Notes: a model not told the origin generated them from the sequence alone. Positions 37,744 through 48,614 are shown, counted from the first letter of the stretch. The stretch is 64,000 nucleotides of DNA from an uncultured Candidatus Poseidoniales archaeon (GCA_905182715.1 CAJJCP010000022.1:1-64000), one strand, 5' to 3'. Translations and numbers: made by a program.

Positions 37744-40041
37744 TCACAGGTTTATTCCGCCACGTGTTTTCACGGCAACACCCTTCTGGAAATGTTGCAT
37801 GTCAGCATGGGTTCCTTGAGATATACCATGCCCAAGCAGGTCGCCTTTTTGGTTGACGATGAGACAGGTATCTCCTGGCGATACCCAAGAATCGCATGCA
37901 AGAATAAATCCGTGGAATACATTCCGGCCTTGACGGACAAAAGGTTCCGCATCATCACTGACAACAACCCAAGCAAGACCCTTCAAAAGATGACTTTCAC
38001 CCTTCACCTTTTCAAAATTTTGAGGCAGAGGATTCTCACGCAGGGCATGAATTTCTACTGCTCCACCGTTGGTCAGTGATAGTCCTCCATCCGTCAACCT
38101 CGGGCTGACGATGTGCGTTCCATTCGAGAGCAATGCATTCTTCACTCGACCTAATCGATTGACTACGAAGGTAGAATCAATTAACAGTTTCTGAACATCA
38201 TCGTAGTTCATGTTGAACAGGAGGACCATTTTATCGGCGACATGGCGTCGTTGCAGTTGCATTCTCGCTTCTTCTCGTTGTTCTTTTTCAAGAGGCTGAG
38301 CACTTGCATCTGTATCCTTAATTCCTTCAAGAACACCTGCTTCATACAATGCGTTAAGCGCCCGAGATTGAATTCCATCACCCAGTAAATCCACGAGAAT
38401 TATGCGGCGTTCACCTAACCCGTAGTTTTCGAGTTCTTCTCGCAGTGCTGTGAGATTTGGTCTTCGTCGCCAGAGCCATTGTGGGCCGTCAATATGAGTG
38501 AACGGGTTGAGGTCTTCAAGTGAGTATGGCAGTAAACCAATCGGTGTGTGAATCATCACTTCCAATCCAGGGCAATGATGTTCCAACCGGGGCATGAGGT
38601 CGCTTAATCGTTCTCGCCAAGGACCCGATGTTCCGTAAGCAATGAGCACTTCACCTTCGCCTTTTCCGCCTCTGTTCAGAGGTCTCCAATGTTGCCTCAA
38701 TGCTTTCTTTGCAGCATTGACGTGCGGACGGACATGTGTATCCTCGCCACCCCAAGGCTCGCCACCTTTTCGTGGAGATTCTTGCGATTCCACAATCCAA
38801 TCCCATGCATGTTCCCACTTGCCGGCATTTTGATCACGGTCTCGAGCAGCATCACGGTCATCGAGAACAAGGTCTTCCAAAAATTGTAAATTGAGTTTCT
38901 TGTTGTGAGGGCTCGTAGAAATCCACAAGAAAGCTTCTCGTAGAGCAGGATGTTGGTGGCTACGACGTTCAGCTAATCGCCAAATTGTGCCATCACGAAT
39001 GGCTTGCTTACATCGGTCGAGTTCCGCTAAAGTTACTTCGAGATTATACCGTGCCAAAAGCGCAGTCATCTCTTTTTTAGCCAATTTCCTAACTTCTGCT
39101 GGTGTACAAGCGGATACACATGGCATTCGTTCTGGCCACTCGGTCATCGATTCAATTTTTTGCGTACCCCACGGAGTTAACAAACGCCCATCGCGGGCAA
39201 AGAGTGCATAGGCGGCTGAGTCAAAGAGGTCTGCACCCAAAGCAATCGACATTGGAAACAACATCGGATGCCCACAACCAAACATATGGACCGGCCGATT
39301 TGGTGGGAGATGTGGAAGTGAAGCCAACATTATTTTCGCATAATCTTTGTAGAGATGGCGTTCCATGACGGGGACAATTCCACCTATTGGATGGATGGCG
39401 AAATCGAATTTACTCATGCCTTGAGCCGATTCAGTCCGCAGATGCTTGAATAAGCCTCCCTGGATTGGACCGTTGAGCATTGTTGTCCCTGAGGCTGCAA
39501 TACTTGCAGGAGCACGCTCAATAGTTTCTTGAACACATTTCGCCACTTGATCTTCAGTCATGTCAGGGCGGGAAAATACATCGAGCATGGTTGCAATGTC
39601 AACACCAATGCTTCGTTGGAATTCAACAATTTGTTCGACACCGACTTCAACATCTCCGTAGATATAAGCCTGGAATGTACCCGAATCAGTCATCACAACT
39701 CCTGGATAATCCAAGAGTTTGTGAACGCCTTCTGCGATAGCGACATCCTTGAGTCCTTCGTGCTTCCAGATGATATAGGAATTCGTAATAAGTGCACCAA
39801 TCCCATAGCGGTCCCACATTTCTCGAGGTTCAATGGTTCGAATGTTCGGATTGATTACCGGCAGTAAGGCTGGAGTTTCGAGAATTCCGTGAGCGGTGTG
39901 TAATCGCCCTAACCGTGCACGGCCGTCTCGGGTTGTAATTTCAAACAAACCGTTGTCGGCCTCACGGCATGGTACAGGGTCTTCTCGACGGCCTTCAGTC
40001 CATGCTCCCATACTGTCGACCCTTTCCTTCGTCTCTTTCAA
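37744..40041 (-). CDS. tgtA: Archaeosine tRNA-guanine transglycosylase with C-terminal PUA
   Basis: VMTDSGTFQAYIYGDVEVGVEQIVEFQRSIGVDIATMLDVFS, NGPIQGGLFKHLR, FGCGHPMLFPMSIALGADLFDSAAYALFARDGRLL; PUA-like C-terminus CDSWVSPGDTCLIVNQKGDLLGHGISQ. Confidence 0.92.
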   Translation of the reverse strand: MKETKERVDSMGAWTEGRREDPVPCREADNGLFEITTRDGRARLGRLHTAHGILETPALLPVINPNIRTIEPREMWDRYGIGALITNSYIIWKHEGLKDVAIAEGVHKLLDYPGVVMTDSGTFQAYIYGDVEVGVEQIVEFQRSIGVDIATMLDVFSRPDMTEDQVAKCVQETIERAPASIAASGTTMLNGPIQGGLFKHLRTESAQGMSKFDFAIHPIGGIVPVMERHLYKDYAKIMLASLPHLPPNRPVHMFGCGHPMLFPMSIALGADLFDSAAYALFARDGRLLTPWGTQKIESMTEWPERMPCVSACTPAEVRKLAKKEMTALLARYNLEVTLAELDRCKQAIRDGTIWRLAERRSHQHPALREAFLWISTSPHNKKLNLQFLEDLVLDDRDAARDRDQNAGKWEHAWDWIVESQESPRKGGEPWGGEDTHVRPHVNAAKKALRQHWRPLNRGGKGEGEVLIAYGTSGPWRERLSDLMPRLEHHCPGLEVMIHTPIGLLPYSLEDLNPFTHIDGPQWLWRRRPNLTALREELENYGLGERRIILVDLLGDGIQSRALNALYEAGVLEGIKDTDASAQPLEKEQREEARMQLQRRHVADKMVLLFNMNYDDVQKLLIDSTFVVNRLGRVKNALLSNGTHIVSPRLTDGGLSLTNGGAVEIHALRENPLPQNFEKVKGESHLLKGLAWVVVSDDAEPFVRQGRNVFHGFILACDSWVSPGDTCLIVNQKGDLLGHGISQGTHADMQHFQKGVAVKTRGGINL

Positions 40042-40068
40042 CCCATCCGTTCAACTGAGAGAAATAGT

Positions 40069-40527
40069 TCAAACAAATTCAACGGCCCCGTGAGCGAGAA
40101 TGAATTCCCGTCCTAATTCGTCAAACGTGTCAAGAAGGGCAGATGAAAAACGTATTCGGTAAATCTCCTTATCTGCTTCAAGATCGTTTTTCACCCCTTC
40201 GAGTGTTCCAGGTGCAGCGCCGCATGAAAGGCAAGCACCGGTTAAATCCAAAACGAGGTCAAGTTCTGAAACATCGCTTTCACCCCAGTCCAATGCTGAG
40301 ACTGCAATCCCGCCACCGTGACCGTCGAGTGCAGCTCGAACATCACCTAAACGTGAAAGTAAAGCAGGAACAAAATCACCTGTTCCGATGAATGGAAGTA
40401 ACGAAGATGAACGAAGCCTTTCTTCTTCAACAGGGTCGGTCATCTCATCAACTCGACGACTTGCTTCAGCGGACATTGCAGCCTTTGCTTCGGCCGCATA
40501 TTTTGCCACGAGGTCATCGTCGGTCAT
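40069..40527 (-). CDS. NifU C-terminal-domain-like Fe-S protein
   Basis: VRAALDGHGGGIAVSALDW...LDLTGACLSCGAAPGTLEGVKNDL (NifU-type CxxC); divergent from the suf operon. Confidence 0.75.
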   Translation of the reverse strand: MTDDDLVAKYAAEAKAAMSAEASRRVDEMTDPVEEERLRSSSLLPFIGTGDFVPALLSRLGDVRAALDGHGGGIAVSALDWGESDVSELDLVLDLTGACLSCGAAPGTLEGVKNDLEADKEIYRIRFSSALLDTFDELGREFILAHGAVEFV

Positions 40528-40642
40528 GACTCTCGCTCACTCCTCTTCTTCTTCAATTGTATTATTGAGTGGTATATCCGCTGTTACCGGTATCGATGAA
40601 GATTACACCACTTGATAAAGGAGTTCCGCGAGGGGTAATTGG

Positions 40643-41395
40643 GTGAGGGAAGTGGCTGAAGAAATCTTGCGAATCGAAAACCTTCATGTTAGCGTCGAAG
40701 GAACGGCCATTTTGAAGGGGGTAAATCTCACGATTCATCGCGGTGAAATCCACGTAATCATGGGTCGAAACGGGGCAGGGAAGTCTACTTTGGCGAATGT
40801 CGTTATGGGCCATCCAGCCTACGTAATCACAGAGGGTAGCATCTTTTACAAGGGTCAACCTCTGGAAGAACTTGCTGTCTTTGAACGCGCTCGAGCAGGT
40901 ATGTTCCTTTCGTTCCAATACCCGGCAGTCATCCCCGGTGTTCAAGTGGGAACATTCCTCAAAAAGTCAGTTACTTCAGTTCGTGATGAAGCGCCTAAGG
41001 GTCGAGCATTCCGCAAAGAATTGACTGCGGCTATGGAGCAATTATCCATGGACAAAAGTTTCCTTTCACGCTATGTGAATGATGGATTCAGTGGCGGCGA
41101 AAAGAAGCGACTTGAAATTTTACAGATGCTTTTGCTAAAACCTCATCTGGCCCTACTCGACGAAACTGATTCCGGTTTGGATATCGATGCTTTACGTATT
41201 GTTGCGAAAGGAATTAATGAAGTCGCTGTCGATTCGGCATGTTTGATCATTACACACTATCAGCGCCTCCTTGATTTGGTTAAACCAGATTATGTCCACG
41301 CCATGATTAACGGAGCAATTGTTCAAACTGGTGGGCCAGAATTGGCGCTAAAACTTGAAGACCGTGGCTATGATTGGCTCGATGTTACTGCATGA
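40643..41395 (+). CDS. sufC: Fe-S assembly ATPase SufC
   Basis: HVIMGRNGAGKSTLANVVMGHPAY, FSGGEKKRLEILQMLLL, LALLDETDSGLDIDALRIVAKGIN. Confidence 0.96.
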   Translation: MREVAEEILRIENLHVSVEGTAILKGVNLTIHRGEIHVIMGRNGAGKSTLANVVMGHPAYVITEGSIFYKGQPLEELAVFERARAGMFLSFQYPAVIPGVQVGTFLKKSVTSVRDEAPKGRAFRKELTAAMEQLSMDKSFLSRYVNDGFSGGEKKRLEILQMLLLKPHLALLDETDSGLDIDALRIVAKGINEVAVDSACLIITHYQRLLDLVKPDYVHAMINGAIVQTGGPELALKLEDRGYDWLDVTA

Positions 41396-41404
41396 GGTGT
41401 TTAG

Positions 41405-42811
41405 ATGACTGATGAAGCACAAGACGTTATTGGCGATTATCGCTATGGATTTCACGACCCGGAGAACTCAACGATTCGTTTTGACCAAGGACTCTCCGAA
41501 CAAGTCGTTCGAGATATTTCCGAACTCAAAAACGAACCACAATGGATGACGGATATCCGCGTCAAAGCATACCGTCATTTCGTCGAACGGGTCATGCCCG
41601 AATGGGGAAATTGTGATCTCTTGAACATGATTGACTTTGAGAGCATTACATATTTCCTGCGTTCCTCGAATAAAACTGAAAAGTCTTGGGACGACGTTCC
41701 GGATGACATCAAGAACACCTTCAACCGACTTGGAATTCCTGAAGCCGAGCAAAAATGGCTTGGTGGCGTAACAGCACAATACGAATCGGAAGCAGTATAC
41801 CACTCCATCCGAGAAGATTTGGAAGAGCAGGGTGTCATCTTCCTGGACATGGATTCAGGACTGAAACAATTCCCTGAAATCATCAAAAAGTATTTTGGAA
41901 CCGTTATTCCTTACAGCGACAATAAATTCTCTGCGCTTAACACAGCTGTTTGGTCCGGAGGTTCATTCCTCTACATCCCGAAAGGTATCAGCGTTGAAAT
42001 GCCGGTTCAAGCCTATTTCCGAATTAATGCCAAGAACATGGGCCAGTTTGAGCGAACGCTCATTATTGCTGATGAAGGAAGTTCAGTGCACTATGTGGAA
42101 GGCTGCACTGCTCCGAGTTATTCGACAGACTCATTGCATTCAGCAGTGGTAGAACTCATTGCTATGGAAGGTGCAAAAATCCGTTATTCTACCGTTCAGA
42201 ATTGGTCCAGCAACGTCTACAATCTCGTGACAAAGCGTGCTGTAGCTCACAAGAACGCAACCATCGAATGGGTCGATGGAAACATTGGCTCCAAGTTAAC
42301 CATGAAGTACCCCTCGGTACTCCTCAAAGGCGAAGGTGCGCATGCAGAAGTGATCTCTGTGGCTTATGCTGGAGAAGGGCAACATCAGGATACAGGTGCT
42401 AAAGTTCACCATCTCGCCTCAAACACAACCTCGAATATCATTTCAAAGTCCATCTCAAAGAAAGGTGGGCGTTCCTCATACCGAGGATTGCTTCAGGTTA
42501 CTCCGAAATCCTCGGGCTGCCGCTCAAAAATCGTTTGTGACGCCCTTATTCTTGACGAGAATTCACGTTCAGATACCTATCCTACAATGGAAATTGGAAA
42601 TTCGACTGCTGACTTGGAACACGAAGCAAGTGTTTCGAAAGTTTCGAGTGACCAACTGTTCTATCTCATGAGCCGTGGATTCACCGAAGAGGCCGCAATG
42701 GGACTGATTGTCAATGGTTTCTTTGAGCCCTTTACCAGAGAGCTTCCGATGGAATATGCATTGGAGTTGAACAAGTTACTCGAATTGGAAATGGAGGGCT
42801 CCATTGGATGA
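41405..42811 (+). CDS. sufB: Fe-S assembly protein SufB
   Basis: [87 protein letters not shown]. Confidence 0.96.
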   Translation: MTDEAQDVIGDYRYGFHDPENSTIRFDQGLSEQVVRDISELKNEPQWMTDIRVKAYRHFVERVMPEWGNCDLLNMIDFESITYFLRSSNKTEKSWDDVPDDIKNTFNRLGIPEAEQKWLGGVTAQYESEAVYHSIREDLEEQGVIFLDMDSGLKQFPEIIKKYFGTVIPYSDNKFSALNTAVWSGGSFLYIPKGISVEMPVQAYFRINAKNMGQFERTLIIADEGSSVHYVEGCTAPSYSTDSLHSAVVELIAMEGAKIRYSTVQNWSSNVYNLVTKRAVAHKNATIEWVDGNIGSKLTMKYPSVLLKGEGAHAEVISVAYAGEGQHQDTGAKVHHLASNTTSNIISKSISKKGGRSSYRGLLQVTPKSSGCRSKIVCDALILDENSRSDTYPTMEIGNSTADLEHEASVSKVSSDQLFYLMSRGFTEEAAMGLIVNGFFEPFTRELPMEYALELNKLLELEMEGSIG

Positions 42812-43848
42812 TCTACCAACAGATGGCTATCCCCCCTCGTTCAGAACATTTGTGGCGCTATACACCTTGGCCTCGTATTCATCCAACTGTTCCCACTGAA
42901 GTACCGATTGCCGATGAAGTCATTTTTTCCCTTGAAGGCGGTGGCGCTCTTGAGGAAGTTCCATCGACGATGAGTTCTGTTGACGATATTGCTCGAGCCT
43001 TTTTACAGGCTGCTGGTGGTTCATCAAATCGTTTGCTCATCAACGATGAATCAGAACCGATTCATATCAATGCTCGAGCATCTGGGCATGTGGCGGTTGG
43101 TCATTTAGAACTTGAAATCAAAGGTTCTGCGGTCGTATTCATTCACATTTCTGGTGAGCCAGAATGGGTTGGCGTTCATATTACGGGCAAAATACATCCA
43201 AATTCTCACCTCTCATTTGGTTTTATCAACGAACTCGATTCGAACACTAAATTTCTTCGATGTGAAGATTGGATGATTGAACGTGATGGTGAACTCGAAC
43301 ATGCTACCCTCTCCGTTGGTGGATTCCGATGCAAGTCTGATATTCGTAGCACTTTGAATGGAACGGGCGCATCAATTCGTCAATCTGTTACCGTCAATGC
43401 CGATGGCGCTCGACATGAAGATGAGCATGTAGAAATTCATCATCTCCACGGTCACACAAATTCCGATTTGGTGATGAATTCAGCTTGTGCTGGAAACAGC
43501 CATTTCATCGGCACAGGTTTACTCACGATTGCAGAAGGTGCCAATAAATCAGATGCATCTCAAGTTTTCCGTAACCTCCTTCTTTCAGAAAAGGCAAGGG
43601 CTGAAGCAATACCTGAACTCGAAGTTCTCGCTGACGATGTTTCTGCTGCTCACGGGGCTGCAAGTGCACCTGTTGACAAAAACCAATTGCATTATTTGAT
43701 GTCAAGGGGATTAAGCCCCGAAGAATCGCAAGCAATGATTGTCAATGGCTTTTTACTCAATGCTTTCTCAAATCTTACCAACAAATATCTCATCGAGGAA
43801 ATGCGAACTCGGCTAACTGTACATCTTGAATGTGAACTCAAAAGGTGA
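42808..43848 (+). CDS. sufD: Fe-S assembly protein SufD
   Basis: [97 protein letters not shown]. Confidence 0.93.
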   Translation: MIYQQMAIPPRSEHLWRYTPWPRIHPTVPTEVPIADEVIFSLEGGGALEEVPSTMSSVDDIARAFLQAAGGSSNRLLINDESEPIHINARASGHVAVGHLELEIKGSAVVFIHISGEPEWVGVHITGKIHPNSHLSFGFINELDSNTKFLRCEDWMIERDGELEHATLSVGGFRCKSDIRSTLNGTGASIRQSVTVNADGARHEDEHVEIHHLHGHTNSDLVMNSACAGNSHFIGTGLLTIAEGANKSDASQVFRNLLLSEKARAEAIPELEVLADDVSAAHGAASAPVDKNQLHYLMSRGLSPEESQAMIVNGFLLNAFSNLTNKYLIEEMRTRLTVHLECELKR

Positions 43849-43852
43849 TTGA

Positions 43853-45046
43853 ATGGCAATTCGTGATGATTTCCCGATCCTCAAGCGCGAGGTTAACGGT
43901 TTCCCGTTGATTTACCTTGACAATGCTGCAACCACTCAAAAACCACAAGTCGTTTTGGATGCAATGAACGATTACTACACCTCTTCAAACGCCAATGTTC
44001 ACCGAGCAGTTCACACACTTGCAGGTGAAGCAACCGAAGGGTATGAATCATGCAGAACCAAGCTGAAGGATTGGTTTAACGCAGAACGAGCAGTTCTCAC
44101 CAGTGGAACAACAGAAGCCATTAATCTGGTCGCTCACGCATGGGGTCGAGCAAATCTTTCCGAAGGTGATGTCATTGTCTTGACCGAGATGGAACACCAT
44201 TCAGATATTGTTCCTTGGCAAATGCTCGCTGAGGAGCGAAAGATCGAGTTGCGATATGTCCCCGTCATGGAGAACTTCACGCTCGATATGGATGCATATG
44301 CAGCATCTTTAGATGGTGCAAAACTTGTCTGTGTCGTTCATACTTCCAATGTTTTAGGCGTGCGTAACCCAATGGAAGAAATCATTGAACTTGCCCATGC
44401 AAAAGGTGCCTTGGTCCTGGTAGATGCAGCTCAAGGAGTTCCTCACGAACGAATTGATTTTCAAGAATTTGGTGCTGACTTTATGGCATTCTCTGCTCAC
44501 AAAATGTGCGGGCCGACAGGTATTGGCGCACTTCTGATAGAACCAGATGTGTTTGAGACCATGCAACCATTCATGGGTGGTGGTGACATGATTGAAACCG
44601 TCACAATCACGGGCTCAACGTATCAAACGGATGAGCATAAATTCGAAGCAGGAACTCCTCGAATCGCTGAAGCGGTTGGTTGGTGTGCGGCATTGGATTG
44701 GATGTCAAAACTCGATTTAGAAAAAGAACATCAACGCTTGATTGGTATCGGTCGCTGGGTCGCAGCAGAATTACGAACTCTCGGTATGGCGGTCTATGGT
44801 CGTCATGAGAAACAGGACAGTGCCGTTGTTTCCTTTAATCATCCAACAATTCACAGTGAAGACTTGGCTCATTTGTTCGATGCACGAGGCTTTGCAGTTC
44901 GAACTGGTCACCATTGCGCACAACCTTTGCTTAACCGACTCGGTGTGAGTGGCACAGTTCGAGCATCCTTCTATCTGTACAATACGATGGAGGAAGCAGA
45001 ACTCTTTGTCCAACAACTGAAAGAAATAACGGAGAGATTTGGATGA
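43853..45046 (+). CDS. sufS: Cysteine desulfurase SufS
   Basis: IYLDNAATTQKPQVVLDAMNDYY, VDAAQGVPHERID, FSAHKMCGPTGIGAL, FAVRTGHHCAQPLL. Confidence 0.96.
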   Translation: MAIRDDFPILKREVNGFPLIYLDNAATTQKPQVVLDAMNDYYTSSNANVHRAVHTLAGEATEGYESCRTKLKDWFNAERAVLTSGTTEAINLVAHAWGRANLSEGDVIVLTEMEHHSDIVPWQMLAEERKIELRYVPVMENFTLDMDAYAASLDGAKLVCVVHTSNVLGVRNPMEEIIELAHAKGALVLVDAAQGVPHERIDFQEFGADFMAFSAHKMCGPTGIGALLIEPDVFETMQPFMGGGDMIETVTITGSTYQTDEHKFEAGTPRIAEAVGWCAALDWMSKLDLEKEHQRLIGIGRWVAAELRTLGMAVYGRHEKQDSAVVSFNHPTIHSEDLAHLFDARGFAVRTGHHCAQPLLNRLGVSGTVRASFYLYNTMEEAELFVQQLKEITERFG

Positions 45047-45453
45047 CCTATCCTGAAGAACTCTCTGAATTAATTGAAGAGTTTAAAGAAATTGAGGATA
45101 AAATGGAACGCCTTGAAATGGTGTTTGATATGGCCGACGAAGTGATTCCTTATCCGCTCGATCAATGGAATGATGATTCGAGAGTTTTGGGCTGTCAATC
45201 AGAAGCACATGTATTTGTGGACTTAGATGACGGCAAAGTTCTCTTGCTCGCCGGTGCTGATGCAAAATTGGTTCAAGGTCTCATGGGAATCTTGAGCATT
45301 GCCATCAACGGAACAGCCCCGGCTCAGGCTTTACTTCTCTCTCCAGACTTTGTCGAAGAAATGGGGATTCTCAACACACTTTCACCCAGTCGCTCAAACG
45401 GATTTAGAAACATGTTCGACAAAGTGATGAAAGATATTCGAGGACTTGAATGA
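45043..45453 (+). CDS. sufE: Sulfur acceptor SufE
   Basis: DDSRVLGCQSEAHVFVDLDDGKV (active-site Cys context GCQS); overlaps sufS. Confidence 0.92.
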   Translation: MTYPEELSELIEEFKEIEDKMERLEMVFDMADEVIPYPLDQWNDDSRVLGCQSEAHVFVDLDDGKVLLLAGADAKLVQGLMGILSIAINGTAPAQALLLSPDFVEEMGILNTLSPSRSNGFRNMFDKVMKDIRGLE

Positions 45454-45462
45454 GGTTTTATT

Positions 45463-45780
45463 ATGGTTGAAAAGCAAGATGTTATGACGCAGTTAGATGA
45501 AGTTGAGGACCCTGAATTGGAATTATCCATCGTCGAATTAGGACTTGTTTACGATGTTCGCTTCGAAGAAAAGGACGACGCACTTCATGCGGAAATCGAT
45601 TTGACATTAACTTCACCTGGTTGCCCAGCAGCACCCGAAATCATGGCAGCAGCTCATCGAGCAGCATTACAAACTGAAGGACTCGAAAGCGTTCACATCA
45701 ATCTTGTCTGGACACCTCGATGGGATCCAAAAATCCATGCGACTGAAGATGCCCGTATGGACATGGGTATTTGGGATTGA
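45463..45780 (+). CDS. MIP18/DUF59 (SufT-like) Fe-S protein
   Basis: LDEVEDPELELSIVELGLVYDVRF, LTLTSPGCPAAPEI, VHINLVWTPRWDP. Confidence 0.92.
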   Translation: MVEKQDVMTQLDEVEDPELELSIVELGLVYDVRFEEKDDALHAEIDLTLTSPGCPAAPEIMAAAHRAALQTEGLESVHINLVWTPRWDPKIHATEDARMDMGIWD

Positions 45781-45781
45781 A

Positions 45782-46939
45782 TCAGCGACGAACGACAATC
45801 GTGATTAAATCGCCATCTTGGAGAAGATGGTCGAGACCGACACGCTGCCAGTCGAATTTCGCACTTGGACCCTTCACTCGGGCATACCGGAACTTGCGAA
45901 CAAAATCTCTGTGCAACTTGTTACAGATGTGTTGGACCGTTGTATCGTCTTTGACGATAAGTGGCTCTTCCATGTCTGCATCTTGACCTTGAGGTTTGAG
46001 AAAAACTCGCATGAATCCAAGATTGTCATAAATGAAATCTTTCAATTCATCGAGACCAATATCCTTGAATGCCGAGATTCGCATGACTGGCCAATCAGCC
46101 GGTAAGGACTTTCGTGAGCGAACTAAATCTTCCTCGGTTGCAATGTCGATTTTATTGATTGCAATAACTGCTTTTTCATAAATACGGTTCTCGGCTAAAC
46201 AGTCGACGATTTGTTCTGCAGTCGTGTTATTACGCAAGGTCACAATGGCTGATGTGTATCCAAAAGAACGAATGATTTCACTCATTTCTTCATCGGTGAG
46301 GAAGGTTTGCTCAACGGTTGTGCGAACGTCGATTCCACCTCGTTCTGTGCGCTTGATGAAGACGGGAGGTTTGGTTTCATTGAGTCGAAGACCTGCATTG
46401 TGTAATTCACGATGTAAGACATTGAAGTGGGCATCTTGGAAGGGGTCAACGATGTACAAGACCATGTCTGCACTTCGAATTACATTGAGAATTTCCCGTC
46501 CACGACCCTTTCCTTCCGCTGCACCTTTAATCAGACCGGGTAAATCCAGAATCTGAATTTTCGCACCTCGGTGTTCCATGACACCCGGAATACATGTCAG
46601 TGTAGTAAAGGCATAACCTGCTACCTCTGAGTGAGCATCGGTTACTTTTGAGATTAATGTGGACTTTCCTACCGAAGGGAAACCAACCAGTGCTACGGTT
46701 GCATCACCTGACTTTTTGACTTCAAACCCTTTACCGCCACCACTTGCTTTCGAGTGAGCATGCGCTCTTTCTTCCTTGATTTTTAATTGTGCAATTTTGG
46801 CTTTGAGTTTGCCAATGTGCGCGTTTGTGGCCTTGTTCTTTTGGGTCTTATCAATCTCGACGCGGATCAAATCGATCTGCTCCTTAATTGTCGCCATAAC
46901 AAAGCCTCCATGTGACTCGGGCCAACCGTTCTTCTTCAA
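45782..46939 (-). CDS. DRG/Obg-type GTPase with TGS domain
   Basis: VALVGFPSVGKSTLISKVTDAHSEVAGYAFTTLTCIPGVMEHRGAKIQILDLPGLIKGAAEGKGRG; C-terminal TGS. Likely start MATIKEQ at 46897. Confidence 0.93.
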   Translation of the reverse strand: MKKNGWPESHGGFVMATIKEQIDLIRVEIDKTQKNKATNAHIGKLKAKIAQLKIKEERAHAHSKASGGGKGFEVKKSGDATVALVGFPSVGKSTLISKVTDAHSEVAGYAFTTLTCIPGVMEHRGAKIQILDLPGLIKGAAEGKGRGREILNVIRSADMVLYIVDPFQDAHFNVLHRELHNAGLRLNETKPPVFIKRTERGGIDVRTTVEQTFLTDEEMSEIIRSFGYTSAIVTLRNNTTAEQIVDCLAENRIYEKAVIAINKIDIATEEDLVRSRKSLPADWPVMRISAFKDIGLDELKDFIYDNLGFMRVFLKPQGQDADMEEPLIVKDDTTVQHICNKLHRDFVRKFRYARVKGPSAKFDWQRVGLDHLLQDGDLITIVVRR

Positions 46940-46957
46940 TGCTCTTCTCTTGAATCA

Positions 46958-47713
46958 GTGGATTCACTGCTTTCATTTCTTCAGCACGATGCCGATGACA
47001 TCAAACCACACCACCTTTTGGATTCAATTATGGGCATAGAATTGGTTCTCTTGCTTGTCGATACGCCAAGTTTGGAGATGCTTCTCGAACGCTCTTGGAC
47101 TGAACTCTATCAAGGAATGGAAAAGGGCCAATTTCGCGACCAAAGACCTCCTTTTGATGGACGATTAAAGCGTACCTTTGATATCGATTGTGAAGCAGAA
47201 ATCCTCGATTGGATGGATTCAGTTGAGCACGAGAGTTCGGGTACGGTTTTAGAGGTCTTACGGACAATAAACGATGGTCCACAAGGTTTGCTTCATCTCA
47301 TGCAATGGGCTAGCCCCGGTGCTTGGGAAGTTTGGGAAGGCCGTGCTTTCCTCTACCTCGATGTGGCATTGGAACGAACCATTGCAGACAGTGAAGACTT
47401 GTATTCTGAATCCACCTGGCATGAACTCACAAACCGACTCAAAGGTATTCCAGAGGAGGAATTCGCAGAACTCGTCTGTTTAGATTGGATGAGTCGTCGA
47501 AAAGAACTCGGTGAAACACTTGATGAAACTGAGGATGCGAAAATTGTTCCAACCTATGAGGCGCATGACCGAGCGACCCGTGCCTTGGTCTACACGATTA
47601 CGCTTTGCGAAACTTCCCCGACACTTGTCGGGGTCTTGGGAAGAGAACATCTCAAGGCAGCCCAATGGGGACATGGCCAGTGGAATCTTAGGCAGTACCT
47701 TCTCGATGAGTAG
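46958..47713 (+). CDS. hypothetical protein
   Basis: 251-aa ORF with no overlapping convincing alternative; Trp/Glu-rich and helical. Confidence 0.6.
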   Translation: MDSLLSFLQHDADDIKPHHLLDSIMGIELVLLLVDTPSLEMLLERSWTELYQGMEKGQFRDQRPPFDGRLKRTFDIDCEAEILDWMDSVEHESSGTVLEVLRTINDGPQGLLHLMQWASPGAWEVWEGRAFLYLDVALERTIADSEDLYSESTWHELTNRLKGIPEEEFAELVCLDWMSRRKELGETLDETEDAKIVPTYEAHDRATRALVYTITLCETSPTLVGVLGREHLKAAQWGHGQWNLRQYLLDE

Positions 47714-47746
47714 AGGGGTTCAAAGACCACTTCCGTAACGCCTTAC

Positions 47747-48328
47747 ATGATGAGTGACGAATTGCCTTCGGAAGAACCTGAAGAAAACATCATCGAAAAC
47801 GATGATTCAATCCCAATTATCGAAGAAGGAACCGATACAATCGACTTGGCGGATTCCATTGAAGTGGAAGTCCTCGACCCGTTGGAAGAAGCTCTTGCTC
47901 GTGCTGAAAAAGCAGAGAAAGAGATTGCGTACAAAGATGCTGAAATTCAGAATGTACGAAAGCGACTTATGGCCGAAAAAGCAGACCTTGTCCAGTACAG
48001 TGGAATGGGACTTGCACGACGCATGCTGACTGTATTAGGTGATGTTGACCGTGCACTCAACAACCTCGACAAAGACGACTCTTCGGCAGTGGCCCAAGGT
48101 CTCCGACTCTTGAGAAACAAGATGTGGCATGAACTGTCTGCAGATGGAGTTACTCCTATTGAAGCGAAAGATCAACCGTTCGATCCGGCAAAGATGGAGG
48201 CAATCACAACAATTCCTGCTTCTGATACCTTTGCTGCAGGTTGTGTCGTCGATGTTCTTGAAGCAGGTTACATGTACAAACAACGAATTCTTTTGGCTGC
48301 ACGTGTTGTTGTGGCATCGGATGAATGA
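47747..48328 (+). CDS. grpE: Nucleotide exchange factor GrpE
   Basis: Acidic N-terminus, coiled coil, then FDPAKMEAITTIPASDTFAAGCVVDVLEAGYMYKQRILLAARVVVA. Confidence 0.85.
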   Translation: MMSDELPSEEPEENIIENDDSIPIIEEGTDTIDLADSIEVEVLDPLEEALARAEKAEKEIAYKDAEIQNVRKRLMAEKADLVQYSGMGLARRMLTVLGDVDRALNNLDKDDSSAVAQGLRLLRNKMWHELSADGVTPIEAKDQPFDPAKMEAITTIPASDTFAAGCVVDVLEAGYMYKQRILLAARVVVASDE

Positions 48329-48365
48329 GGCAAAGTTTCTTGTGTGTCGGGCCTCTCAAGTAAAC

Positions 48366-48614
48366 ATGGTCAAAAAACTCGCAGGTAAAGCAGCCGAAGC
48401 CGCAGGTACTGCTGCAAAAAAAGCATCAAAGGCTGCCGCACAATCCGTCAAGCGTCAAGTGATTGATGAAGTTACACAACCACTCAAGAATGCGGCTAAA
48501 GATAAATTATCCTCGATGACAACCGGAATCAAAGCTAAAGCGGAAGCAAAGGTCCAAAGTGTAGTTAAAGAGCAGATGAAGAAAGAAGTAAAAAAGAAGT
48601 TCTTCAAAAAATAA
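48366..48614 (+). CDS. Lys/Ala-rich amphipathic helical small protein
   Basis: ATG at 48366, in frame with track ORF 48129-48614: MVKKLAGKAAEAAGTAAKKASKAAAQSVKRQVIDEVTQPLKNAAKDKLSSMTTGIKAKAEAKVQSVVKEQMKKEVKKKFFKK. Confidence 0.65.
   Translation: MVKKLAGKAAEAAGTAAKKASKAAAQSVKRQVIDEVTQPLKNAAKDKLSSMTTGIKAKAEAKVQSVVKEQMKKEVKKKFFKK

Noticed and set aside
37744-40041. Possible TGT-ArcS fusion novelty
   Set aside because: Full-length archaeal TgtA normally carries related C-terminal domains plus PUA; the ArcS-like Cys motif is not visible here, so it is treated as ordinary ArcTGT.
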